DNA of 64,000 nucleotides from JBFGFX01 sp965232455 (GTDB taxonomy: Bacteria; Pseudomonadota; Gammaproteobacteria; Steroidobacterales; Woeseiaceae): positions 1,984,001-2,048,000 of the forward strand of contig OZ246981.1 in assembly GCA_965232455.1 (NCBI GenBank), read 5' to 3'. The position numbers were made by a program, and so were the translations under genes. This document shows positions 1-7,445 of the stretch, one piece after another. The stretch's first letter is position 1. Each line of letters starts with the position of its first letter. The notes beneath the pieces are model-generated. The model worked only from the letters and a program-made list of their open reading frames with translations. It had not been told where the DNA came from and ran no database searches.

Positions 1-134
1 GCCACGCTGGCCTGATTGGAGACGGTGTCTCCGGCCGGCGTTCCTATCGCGAACGCATGCTGGGCAAACAGCAACGCAAGCGTCGCAAAACACAGTCGCG
101 GAACGCGACCGCAGTACATCATTATCCGTTTCAT
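1..134 (-). CDS. Secreted DUF11-type surface protein, N-terminal part
   Basis: Partial gene that runs off the left edge; only the first 44 codons are visible. ATG at 134 follows a good Shine-Dalgarno (AAGGAG, 7 nt upstream). The product begins with a basic n-region and a hydrophobic core ending AFA, a typical Sec signal peptide. The mature end starts IGTPAGDTVSNQASV, which matches the mature start of the protein at 851..1876 (AAGTPAGTVIDNTAQV). It is therefore probably a paralogous surface protein with an Ig-like/DUF11 fold and the last gene of a three-gene minus-strand cluster. The function is not known beyond likely export. Confidence 0.6.
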   Translation of the reverse strand, partial: MKRIMMYCGRVPRLCFATLALLFAQHAFAIGTPAGDTVSNQASV

Positions 135-207
135 TACGGTACTCCTTGCTTCATTGCAAAACAGATTGTTGGCCGACTTTTGTTGCCGGACAGGGGCTTT
201 CAGCAGC

Positions 208-235
208 CGCAACCCTCCCTGCACCGGGTTGCGGT
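208..235. repeat. Inverted repeat in the gap between surface-protein genes
   Basis: Perfect 9-bp arms (CCGCAACCC / GGGTTGCGG) are separated by 10 nt in the 182-nt gap between the genes at 317..805 and 1..134. No T-tract follows on either strand, so it is not a clear intrinsic terminator. It could be an mRNA-processing or stabilising hairpin. Confidence 0.35.
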
Positions 236-316
236 ACCTCTCGCGAACGAAAGATGCCTTTTAACGAAAATGCTTATCAGTCCGTTGAAACACCGCGGGC
301 GGCGTATCGACAACGT

Positions 317-805
317 TCAATTGAGACGGGCGCGAAACTGCGCCATGCCGCGCGCGCCCGGTTCGATGACGTTGCTCACCACCCAGCGGATGTGCGTGAA
401 ATCGTCGCCGTTGGCCGGTCGCTCGCCGCCGTTCTCCGACACCGAAAGGTCGCCGGGTTTGGCGAAGTGCACGCCGCCGTCAACCGAAAACTGAACCTCC
501 GCACCGGGTCCGAAGGCCGAACCTTCGACGTAACTGAGTTGCTCGGGCAGCGGGTTGGTTATGACGACGTTCTCGGCGGGCTCTTCGCCGACGTTCGAGA
601 ACGACACCGTGTAGACGACCTCGTCACCCGGCACCACAGTGGTCGCGTCGACCAGCCGCGTTTGCCTGTTTCCGGCCTCGTCAATCGTCACCTCTTCTTT
701 CTGGACGATCGTCTGGATGCTCAGGTGGTTGCTGTCTTGCGCCGACGTAACGGCGGCGGCAGCGCAGAGACATAGGACTGCTAGTGTGTTGGTGAGTGTT
801 TTCAT
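317..805 (-). CDS. Secreted DUF11 repeat protein, 162 aa
   Basis: Small exported protein. The start at 805 is chosen over an upstream one because AAGGGGG lies 5 nt before it and because the signal peptide (MKTLTNTLAVLCLCAAAAVTSA) then begins at residue 1. The rest (about residues 25-160) is one DUF11/Ig-like domain: VPGDEVVYTVSFSNVG, then NVVITNPLPEQLSYVEGS, the usual pattern of these cell-surface modules. It lies 45 nt after the DUF11 gene at 851..1876 on the same strand, so the two are probably co-transcribed. A role in the envelope or matrix is inferred only from the domain and the signal peptide. Confidence 0.8.
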   Translation of the reverse strand: MKTLTNTLAVLCLCAAAAVTSAQDSNHLSIQTIVQKEEVTIDEAGNRQTRLVDATTVVPGDEVVYTVSFSNVGEEPAENVVITNPLPEQLSYVEGSAFGPGAEVQFSVDGGVHFAKPGDLSVSENGGERPANGDDFTHIRWVVSNVIEPGARGMAQFRARLN

Positions 806-850
806 TACGGCCCCCTTATGGCTGCAAATGGTCTGTATCAATGGTTGCGC

Positions 851-1876
851 TCAGTCGATCAGCACCTCGAAAGACACCGTCTGTACACCGGCCGCCTGAG
901 TGAGGTCACCCAGTCGGACGATGACGGTGGGCACACCGGTGACGTCGATTTCACCCGCGTCGTCGGCGGCTGCGTCCGTCAATCCGCCTCCGTTCAGCGA
1001 AATACTCGACGCCACGTAGGTAGTGTTTGTTGGAATCGGGTCGGCGAAGACGCTGTTGGTCGCCGTCCCCGAGTTGGTTACTTCGATCGTCACCGTGTAA
1101 GTCAAGACAGCGCCCGGAACCGGTTCTGCCCCGCCAAACGGATCGCTGACAAGCACGGACTTGACGATATTCAGCTGAACGTCCGCGACGACGTATTCGC
1201 CGGTACTCGCGGCGGCGCCGCCGCTTACGCCGAGAACGGCGTCGACGCCACCGTCACCCTGATTTGGAAACGGGTCGCCGGGCGCACCGGTGCCGGTGGC
1301 GGCGCTTGCCGTCAGCTCGCTTCGCCCGATCTGGCCGTCCGTGACGCCGGCCGGAATGTTGTTGACGAGCAGCACGTCGACGGCGTCGTCCGCCGCCAGC
1401 AGCGGGTCGTTTCCGCCCGGCACGTAGACGACGTCGCCCAGACTGAAATCACCGCTGGAATCGGTATCGAAATAGATCGCGGGAACGGCGGGCAACGGAT
1501 CGAAGTCGTCGCCCGCCACAGCGCTGTCGATGGCGAAATTAAAAACTTCGTCGCCGTTTCCGGTGTTCGTGACCCGGAACAGCAGACTTCGGGTCGTGTC
1601 CGCGGCGCTGACCAGGGTTTGCGAGCTCTGCAACGTAACAACCACGTCGATGCGCTCGTCCACCGTGATGCTCACCGTATTGGAATCGACCGTGACGTTC
1701 GTACCGCCCACATCGAACTGAACCTGAGCGGTGTTGTCGATTACGGTTCCCGCGGGCGTGCCCGCCGCCACGGCGGACTCCGACAGCGACAAGGCTGCTG
1801 CCAGCATCAACAAGGAGGGAAATCGTTGCCGCGTCCGTGCGCAGGCGAACGACGGCCACACGGATCTGCGCACCAA
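851..1876 (-). CDS. Secreted DUF11-domain surface protein, 341 aa
   Basis: The start is a TTG at 1876 with AAAAGGA upstream; a GTG one codon later is equally possible. A long n-region is followed by a hydrophobic core and an AVAA cleavage site near residue 38. The mature protein has a beta-rich N domain (GTVIDNTAQVQFDVGG, VDSNTVSITV) and a C-terminal DUF11 module at about residues 225-335 (PVPGAVLTYTVTIEVTNSGT, then DPIPTNTTYV). It is rich in Asp, Gly, Thr and Val and has no Cys in the mature part, typical of secreted adhesin-like or S-layer-associated proteins. It is probably the first gene of a three-gene unit. No enzymatic motif is visible. Confidence 0.8.
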   Translation of the reverse strand: MVRRSVWPSFACARTRQRFPSLLMLAAALSLSESAVAAGTPAGTVIDNTAQVQFDVGGTNVTVDSNTVSITVDERIDVVVTLQSSQTLVSAADTTRSLLFRVTNTGNGDEVFNFAIDSAVAGDDFDPLPAVPAIYFDTDSSGDFSLGDVVYVPGGNDPLLAADDAVDVLLVNNIPAGVTDGQIGRSELTASAATGTGAPGDPFPNQGDGGVDAVLGVSGGAAASTGEYVVADVQLNIVKSVLVSDPFGGAEPVPGAVLTYTVTIEVTNSGTATNSVFADPIPTNTTYVASSISLNGGGLTDAAADDAGEIDVTGVPTVIVRLGDLTQAAGVQTVSFEVLID

Positions 1877-1890
1877 GGTTCATTCCTTTT

Positions 1891-1949
1891 CGCGGCACGC
1901 TGTTTGGACGGTTCGGTCATTTACCGCCACGCGCGTGCCGCGTCCAAAC
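1891..1949. repeat. Two interleaved dyads in the leader of the surface-protein cluster
   Basis: CGCGGCACGC (1891-1900) is complementary to GCGTGCCGCG (1933-1942), and GTTTGGACG (1902-1910) to CGTCCAAAC (1941-1949). The pairings interleave and share two bases, so an RNA could form a pseudoknot or switch between two helices. The element ends about 15 nt upstream of the TTG at 1876. The rest of the gene-free stretch 1877-2190 holds only a weak CCCGC/GCGGG hairpin at 1960-1975. Confidence 0.4.
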
Positions 1950-2190
1950 CCTTTCGGGCCCCGCGTCATTGCGGGTAGATGAAGGATTACTCAAGGGAAC
2001 GGCCGCCGCATTTAAATGGGCGGATTTGTTGAGGAATTGTGAGGGGTCTCACAGTTATGCCGTGAAGTCGCTCACAGCCGCCAGGTCACGCGGGACGTGC
2101 GTCCCGGGCGCATCGACGACTTCTCGGCAGAGGAGTTATGTCAGGCGAATCGCCGGTCGATTGCGGCGGCGATCTGATTTGAGACAGGTT

Positions 2191-4587
2191 CTAGACGGCC
2201 GACGTCCGGCGTGTGATACCCAACCTCTTCATTCGCGAACGTAGCGTGCTGGGCGGCATGCCGAGCCGACTCGCCGCACCATTTTCTCCGGCTATCTTCC
2301 AACCTGCCTGGTCCAACACGGTTTCGATATGCACCTTCTCCGCGGAGCGCAGGTCGACCGGGTTCTCCACCGGCGTTGTACTTCCGGCGTCCGACGATCG
2401 CACTCCTTTATCGAGCGGTTCCTCCAACCGCAACAGCGGCCCATCGGCCGTAATCAACGCCCGCTGTATGACGCCTTCCAGCTCCCGCACGTTACCGGGC
2501 CACGTATAAGCTTCGAGTTGATCCAGCATGGACTGCGATATCCCGTTGACGTCCTTACCAAGCTGAGGGCCGTGGGTATCGATAAAGTGTTTGGCCAGCA
2601 ACGGTATGTCTCCGTGACGGTCGCGCAATGGCGGCAGTTCGATCGGAAAGGTGTTGATGCGATAGAAAAGATCGGCCCGAAACTCGCCGCACTCGACGGC
2701 GCCGAGCAAACGACGGTTGGTCGCGGCGATGATGCGCGCATCGACGCGAATGGTCTCCGTGCCACCCAGCCGTTGGAACTCGCCGTCTTGCAAAACGCGC
2801 AGTAGTTTACCCTGCAGATCAAACGGAAAATCGCCGATCTCATCCAGGAACAGGGTGCCGCCGTCCGCGAGATCGAAGCGCCCGCGTTTCCGGCTGAGTG
2901 CGCCCGTAAATGCGCCTTGCTCGTGACCGAACAGTTCGCTTTCGATCAGGTTCGCCGGCAACGCCGCGCAATTGATTTTCACCAACGGCCTGTCGCTGCG
3001 CCCGCTACGTTCGTGGATCGCACGGGCGATCAGTTCCTTGCCAGTGCCGGTTTCGCCCTGAACCAGGACCGGCGTTCGAGTCACCGCAACCTGCGCAACC
3101 TGCCGCAGGCAGTGCTTCAGGTCGGCGCTCTCGCCGACGATCTCGTGAAAGCCATGCGAAGAGAGAATCTCCTGTTGCAGGTAGACGTTCTCCTCTTCGA
3201 GCCTTTCTTTGGCCTTTTCAAGCTGTTCGAGGGCATGGTCCAGCCGCTGTCTGGACTTGAGGCGAGAAACCGCGCTCGCAAACAATTCGGCAATGACCTG
3301 TAAATCCTTGAGATCCCGCTCGGTCCACGATCGTTCGCGCGTGGTATTGGTAATCGAACAGGCGCCGAGGGTTTGCCCTTCAACGATCAACGGCACAACC
3401 GCCGCAGATTTGATTCCCATTTCCCTGAGTGACGCCTGGTCGGACATCGCGGATTCCGGCAGATCGGCAACGCTCTCGAACGAGATCGATTCCCCTTTCT
3501 GGATCAAGGGCATCATCCAGGCAAAACCCGCCTGCGCAAATCGTGCGGCCGGCGGCCGGCCCTGCCCGACCCAGAAATATATAACCTCGACCGACGCGGT
3601 CCCTTGATCGAACCACACGAGGGTTGCCCGGTCGGCCTTGATGTAGTCACACACGTCGCGCAGGGAGGTCTCGATCGCACTATCGACCTGGTCGTTGGGA
3701 CTCGTTAGCAGGCAGCTCGATATACGCGCCAGGGTCTTTTGGTAACGCTCTCGGACCTCGAGCTCGTCCGCGGTCTGCCTCGCCTGCAAAACGTTTTTCT
3801 CGGCGCCCCAAATCGCGACCAGCTTGTCGTCCTCGACGACCCCGCGAAAACGAACGTTGAGCGCGCGAAGCTCCCCCTCCGGCGTCCGGTAAACCAGCTC
3901 GTACCCGGTGAGCAGGTAGCCCGAGTCGATGAACGCCTCGAAGAACTGGTTATGCGGCTCCGTGTCTTTCGCTGAATCCATGTCACCGAAACGTATGCCC
4001 ATGATCTGTGAGGGCCGCTCAACCTCCATGGACTTCGCAAATTCGGCGTTGCAATCGACCAGTATCGCCTCGTGTGAGAGTCGGATCTGCTCGCTGCGGG
4101 GCAACGTGATGTCCAGGGGCGGCCGGAACTCGAAGCAGTAGACCGCGTCGGTGTACTGCCCGATCAGCGATCGAAAGCGACTCTCCGATTCGATGATCGT
4201 CGCCTCGGCGCGTTGCATGCGCTCATCCGCCGCACGCACTTTTTCCTCAAGTGCGTTCCGCTGAACGGCGACGACAATAAAGCCGGCCGCAATCAGCGCC
4301 ACGGAGAGGAGTGCGGCAAAAACCCGCACCTTCAGGTGCAAAAAGCCGATGATCGCCAACGAGGTGGCCGGCTCGACCAGTTCCGGCAATAACGTGATGG
4401 CCAGGAAATCGCAGAGATAATACGTGGCGGTGACCACGACGCCGGCGGCGATCAAAACGCGTCCGCTACGCCGCGTGTCGCCCTTCTTGAACATACCCCG
4501 AGAGGTCGCGATGACCAACATCACGATGGCCATGCCGACGATGGTCAAATCGATGACCACCAGCGCTGAATACGATGTCCAGATCAC
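2191..4587 (-). CDS. Membrane-bound sigma-54 activator, PAS-GAF-AAA+-Fis, 798 aa
   Basis: Bacterial enhancer-binding protein. The N-terminus has about four hydrophobic segments (7-27, 42-62, 70-90, 91-107). A short coiled coil follows, then a PAS-like domain (about 135-265), a GAF-like domain (about 290-445) and a second coiled coil (450-475). The AAA+ domain has Walker A GETGTGKE (511-518), the sigma-54-contacting GAFTGA loop (558-563) and Walker B FLDEIGD (580-586). A Fis-type helix-turn-helix ends the protein (about 750-795). Having the sensor in the same chain and no receiver domain suggests direct signal sensing. It is divergent from the gene at 5128, whose sigma-54 promoter and upstream palindrome are the obvious candidate target. 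The GTG start at 4587 lacks a clear Shine-Dalgarno, so the exact N-terminus is uncertain. Confidence 0.9.
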   Translation of the reverse strand: MIWTSYSALVVIDLTIVGMAIVMLVIATSRGMFKKGDTRRSGRVLIAAGVVVTATYYLCDFLAITLLPELVEPATSLAIIGFLHLKVRVFAALLSVALIAAGFIVVAVQRNALEEKVRAADERMQRAEATIIESESRFRSLIGQYTDAVYCFEFRPPLDITLPRSEQIRLSHEAILVDCNAEFAKSMEVERPSQIMGIRFGDMDSAKDTEPHNQFFEAFIDSGYLLTGYELVYRTPEGELRALNVRFRGVVEDDKLVAIWGAEKNVLQARQTADELEVRERYQKTLARISSCLLTSPNDQVDSAIETSLRDVCDYIKADRATLVWFDQGTASVEVIYFWVGQGRPPAARFAQAGFAWMMPLIQKGESISFESVADLPESAMSDQASLREMGIKSAAVVPLIVEGQTLGACSITNTTRERSWTERDLKDLQVIAELFASAVSRLKSRQRLDHALEQLEKAKERLEEENVYLQQEILSSHGFHEIVGESADLKHCLRQVAQVAVTRTPVLVQGETGTGKELIARAIHERSGRSDRPLVKINCAALPANLIESELFGHEQGAFTGALSRKRGRFDLADGGTLFLDEIGDFPFDLQGKLLRVLQDGEFQRLGGTETIRVDARIIAATNRRLLGAVECGEFRADLFYRINTFPIELPPLRDRHGDIPLLAKHFIDTHGPQLGKDVNGISQSMLDQLEAYTWPGNVRELEGVIQRALITADGPLLRLEEPLDKGVRSSDAGSTTPVENPVDLRSAEKVHIETVLDQAGWKIAGENGAASRLGMPPSTLRSRMKRLGITRRTSAV

Positions 4588-4693
4588 GGTACCAGTGTCG
4601 CATTATCGCGGTCGGACCGCACCGCCGGCAAAACCGACCCTGAATATGAGGCCAATATATGGTCGATTCGTCTAGAAACCGACACCGGTGAAC

Positions 4694-4722
4694 GTAATAT
4701 AATTGATCGATCGGTAAAACAA
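4694..4722 (-). promoter_or_regulatory. Possible sigma-70 promoter for the sigma-54 activator
   Basis: On the minus strand TTGTTT, a 17-nt spacer and TATTAC lie about 107 nt upstream of the GTG at 4587, in an AT-rich patch. The boxes match only moderately, so this is tentative. Confidence 0.3.
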
Positions 4723-4894
4723 AAAACCGCGCGCCGGTGAACGCACCCGGGGACCGGCGGCAATCGACGAGATATCCGCCATAATTCTTCCACTTGCTCA
4801 ATACCTTAGCAAAACGGGCGGGCGCACCGGCGGCGGGCCTTCCGGCGCCGGCGGCCGGCGGCCGCGCCGGAAATCGCCGGCGGCGCGAAGTCAC

Positions 4895-4940
4895 GACATT
4901 TCGCGACTCTCGCGACATTTCGCGACTCTCGCGAAATGTC
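4895..4940. promoter_or_regulatory. Tandem/palindromic operator, likely upstream activator site
   Basis: A 19-bp unit (GACATTTCGCGACTCTCGC) occurs twice in perfect tandem (4895-4913, 4914-4932). The second copy runs into a perfect 12-bp inverted repeat (GACATTTCGCGA, CTC, TCGCGAAATGTC; 4914-4940). This gives three half-sites. Its distance, about 95-140 bp upstream of the -24 element at 5034, is typical for an enhancer bound by a sigma-54 activator. The rest of the gene-free stretch 4588-5127 is a GC-rich block (4815-4890) and the flanking promoters. Confidence 0.65.
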
Positions 4941-5033
4941 ACGGATATGCCCGGCGCGCAGGATCTGTCGCTGATTACTCTAACTCTTTGTATTTTTTAG
5001 ACTTTAGAAAAATGACATAACACCGTCGCGAAC

Positions 5034-5049
5034 TGGCACGCTTCCTGCA
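5034..5049 (+). promoter_or_regulatory. Sigma-54 promoter of the receiver-domain gene
   Basis: TGGCACGCTTCCTGCA keeps the invariant GG and GC with 10 nt between them, matching the TGGCACG-N4-TTGC consensus except for CTGC. The predicted start of transcription is near 5060. Confidence 0.75.
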
Positions 5050-5127
5050 ATCAACGACTTAACGACGCAATGCGCCTGCGCCGCCGAGCGGCGGCTCAGC
5101 GCAGTCATTTTGAAAACGGAGCATTTT

Positions 5128-5667
5128 GTGGCGAGTAGCGAACAACGACTGAACATCCTGCTGATTGCCGACAACGTCGAATTCATTCAGGTCATGCGAC
5201 GGGCGCTCGAAGCGAGCAATATCCGCTGCCGACTGTTGATGGTCGGCATCGGGCCCAGCACCATTTCGTATCTGCGCAGAGAGGGGCCCTACACCGAGGC
5301 CCCGATACCGGATCTCATCTTGTTCGACGTGGTTGACGCAGAACCGGATTCGATCTCCGTCCTGAAGCGCATCAAGGCGGACCCCAGTTTTCGGTCAATG
5401 CCCATAGTGTTGTTGACCAACGACGAATCCGAGCATTTGCTGGACGACATGGAACTCGGCGCAACGCGGTACACGGCATTCTCTCCCGTGGACCTGGAGA
5501 GTTTCCTGAACGCGTTGAGCGCCATCCAACCCACTCGCTTCATGCGGGCCATCTCGTTGCTGGAGAATTTCGGTTTCGTCCTCGTCCGCATGCCGGACAC
5601 GACCCAGACGATGTTGCCTTATGAGGAGTACGACATCCCTCCGCAACCGCTGCTGCGCGCGCAGTAA
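5128..5667 (+). CDS. Stand-alone, degenerate receiver-domain protein, 179 aa
   Basis: A GTG start at 5128 is preferred because ACGGAG sits 6 nt before it; a TTG at 5110 is the alternative. Residues about 8-135 have the CheY-like order: LLIADN (one acidic pocket residue replaced by Ala), ILFDV with the phospho-acceptor Asp, the LLTND switch strand, and YTAFSPVD where the usual conserved Lys of K-P is Ser. It resembles Rcp1/RpfG-type single receivers with a long alpha4 region. About 45 residues follow with no recognisable domain. The gene is monocistronic, behind a sigma-54 promoter and opposite a sigma-54 activator. Loss of the Lys suggests it does not signal in the standard way. Confidence 0.75.
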   Translation: MASSEQRLNILLIADNVEFIQVMRRALEASNIRCRLLMVGIGPSTISYLRREGPYTEAPIPDLILFDVVDAEPDSISVLKRIKADPSFRSMPIVLLTNDESEHLLDDMELGATRYTAFSPVDLESFLNALSAIQPTRFMRAISLLENFGFVLVRMPDTTQTMLPYEEYDIPPQPLLRAQ

Positions 5668-5801
5668 ATGCTGCGCGCGCTGTAATTCCGTCTTCCCTTC
5701 ACTCGCCATCCGGCACGCTGTCGACGCGTCGCTCGTCGCGTGCATTTTGCTGCCTGCAAACGCCGCAGCATGGACTCACCGCCGACGTGTTTTCCGTGGC
5801 G

Positions 5802-6422
5802 CTACTGCCGGAACGCGATATCGTAACGGGTGTCCATGACGTAGGCGGACTGAGAAGCGCTCGATTGGATGCTACCGGTGCTCGGCACGCCGTCGTCGCC
5901 CCGGGATTCGAGAATCTGGGCGATGTCGCCGGGGATCTCACCAAATACGACGTTGTGCCCGCTCAGGTTGTAGAGATTCAAATCGACACCGATCAAACCG
6001 CCAAAGGAGTTACTCGGCTGTTGATAGCTCGCATTGGTGTTGTCGACGGGACCCGCGACCAGACCCGCGCCGCGCAGGTGCTTCCAGATTTTGCGCGCTT
6101 CCTGGCCGTTGTTCGTCGTGTTCCACCCGCCTCCGATGTTGCCGTTGCCGTCGCCGTTGTCGGCGCTGCGCCAGGTACCCGAAAAGCGCGACGACGCGGC
6201 GGGATCGTCTCCCGGCAACACGCCATAACGATCCTGATAGGCGTAAATTGCAGCTGCGACGCCGGCAAAATCGTTTTCGATCCGTTTGATCTTGGCGTTG
6301 GTGATCATCTCGCGTCCCTTGAGAACGCCGCCGATCAGAAGCCCGATGATCACGAGCACGACGGCGATCTCCACCAGGGTGAAGCCGCCTTGCCTGCGCC
6401 GATGTAAAACTTGCGTATTCAA
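5802..6422 (-). CDS. Type IV pilin-like protein, probable major pilin, 206 aa
   Basis: Class III prepilin: a short basic leader ends RRRQGG, followed by FTLVEIAVVLVIIGLLIGG with Phe+1 and Glu+5, the site cut and methylated by prepilin peptidase. A TTG at 6422 has AGGA 7 nt upstream and gives a 13-residue leader. An in-frame ATG at 6443 has its Shine-Dalgarno abutting the codon and seems less likely. The rest is a globular domain rich in Asn, Gly and Asp (NGDGNGNIGGGW) with no C-terminal disulphide pair. It is the last gene of the MSHA-like operon, after a 225-nt gap (6444-6668) that contains an AT-rich run, so it may have its own promoter. That would fit an abundantly made major pilin. Confidence 0.85.
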   Translation of the reverse strand: MNTQVLHRRRQGGFTLVEIAVVLVIIGLLIGGVLKGREMITNAKIKRIENDFAGVAAAIYAYQDRYGVLPGDDPAASSRFSGTWRSADNGDGNGNIGGGWNTTNNGQEARKIWKHLRGAGLVAGPVDNTNASYQQPSNSFGGLIGVDLNLYNLSGHNVVFGEIPGDIAQILESRGDDGVPSTGSIQSSASQSAYVMDTRYDIAFRQ

Positions 6423-6668
6423 AGTGTTTTCCTCATCCAGCATCCTGAGAACACCGACGCCGGGGGCCGTCGGCTCGGCTGTATTGTGGTTTACCTGAGT
6501 ACTGTATCGGCCGGCCAGCGGCGGACTTTAGTTGCGCGAAACCGAATTGCTGATCAATAAACCATTGTTTAAATTGATTTTTTTCTTGAAAGCCGCGTCA
6601 ATGGCTCGCTGTGCGAACGAACCGTGACCGGGCCGGCGGGATACTGCCGGTCGGAGACCGGCGCGACC

Positions 6669-7433
6669 CTAAGGCAGCTGGCCGCCGGCCAACAGTCGCT
6701 GATAAAGGTTCAGCGGCGAAGTCCAGCCCACGGTATCGTCAAATTCGTTCCCGGCGTTGACGGACCGCTCGCGGCTGACGAAAACCGCGTCGCCCGCGAC
6801 CCGATAGGCCGCGCCGGACGGCCCGCCCCCGATACTCGCGCCCAGGTTTTCCTGCTGGTCGGCGCCGTTGGAAGACGCCCAGTCTTTCCCCAGCGAGTAA
6901 ACCACCAGCGGCGCCGTTGACGTCAACGTCGCTGCCGCGTCAGCGCAGCTCGTCGCTGTCGAACCGGCGGCGGTCGAACATACCGAAAGATCCGGCGCCA
7001 GATTCGGCATTGTCACGTCACGCATTTCACCGCTTGCCGTGAAATCCCAGTTTCCGTCGGCATCGACGTCCGCGGCGCTGACGCTGTATCGGATCGCGGA
7101 GGCCCAGGGGTCGAGCAACAGATTGTCATCGTTCCGCGCACCGGACAGGCCAAGCGTAGACGCCGGCACAAACCCGTGCTGGCGTGCGCAGCCGCCGCCG
7201 GACGGCGCCGCCGTCCCAAGCGAGGACGGCGTCGCGGGACACGGCAGGTGCCCGTTGGCCAATGCAAACCCGACGAGCGCCTCCTGAATTTCGGCAATTT
7301 GCTCGGTCGCGTCCCTGAGCCTTGCATTCTCACGCTGCGCCGACAGCGGCATCACCAGGCCGCCCAGTAGCAGACCCATGATCAGAATGACAACGGACAA
7401 TTCGACAAGCGAGAACCCTTTTTGACCAGGCAC
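6669..7433 (-). CDS. Prepilin-like protein, 254 aa
   Basis: GTG start, followed after only six residues by the prepilin motif KGFSLVELSVVILIMGLLLGGL. It thus has the processing site Gly-Phe and Glu+5 of type IV (pseudo)pilins. A helix with coiled character (to about residue 60) leads into a globular domain with four Cys (PCPAT, GGGCARQ, VCST, TSCADA), enough for two disulphides. It lies 12 nt after the gene at 7446 in the same operon. It is probably a minor pilin that primes or tips the fibre. Which MshB/C/D paralogue it matches cannot be decided by eye. Confidence 0.8.
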   Translation of the reverse strand: MPGQKGFSLVELSVVILIMGLLLGGLVMPLSAQRENARLRDATEQIAEIQEALVGFALANGHLPCPATPSSLGTAAPSGGGCARQHGFVPASTLGLSGARNDDNLLLDPWASAIRYSVSAADVDADGNWDFTASGEMRDVTMPNLAPDLSVCSTAAGSTATSCADAAATLTSTAPLVVYSLGKDWASSNGADQQENLGASIGGGPSGAAYRVAGDAVFVSRERSVNAGNEFDDTVGWTSPLNLYQRLLAGGQLP

Positions 7434-7445
7434 GATACAGTCCTC

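Noticed and set aside
4895..4940. Short tandem repeat considered as a CRISPR remnant
   Set aside because: The repeats abut with no spacers and form a palindrome at enhancer distance from a sigma-54 promoter, so an operator fits better.
4466..4942. Minus-strand open frame, 158 codons
   Set aside because: It overlaps the start of the sigma-54 activator and reads through the operator repeats; no homology and no ribosome site.
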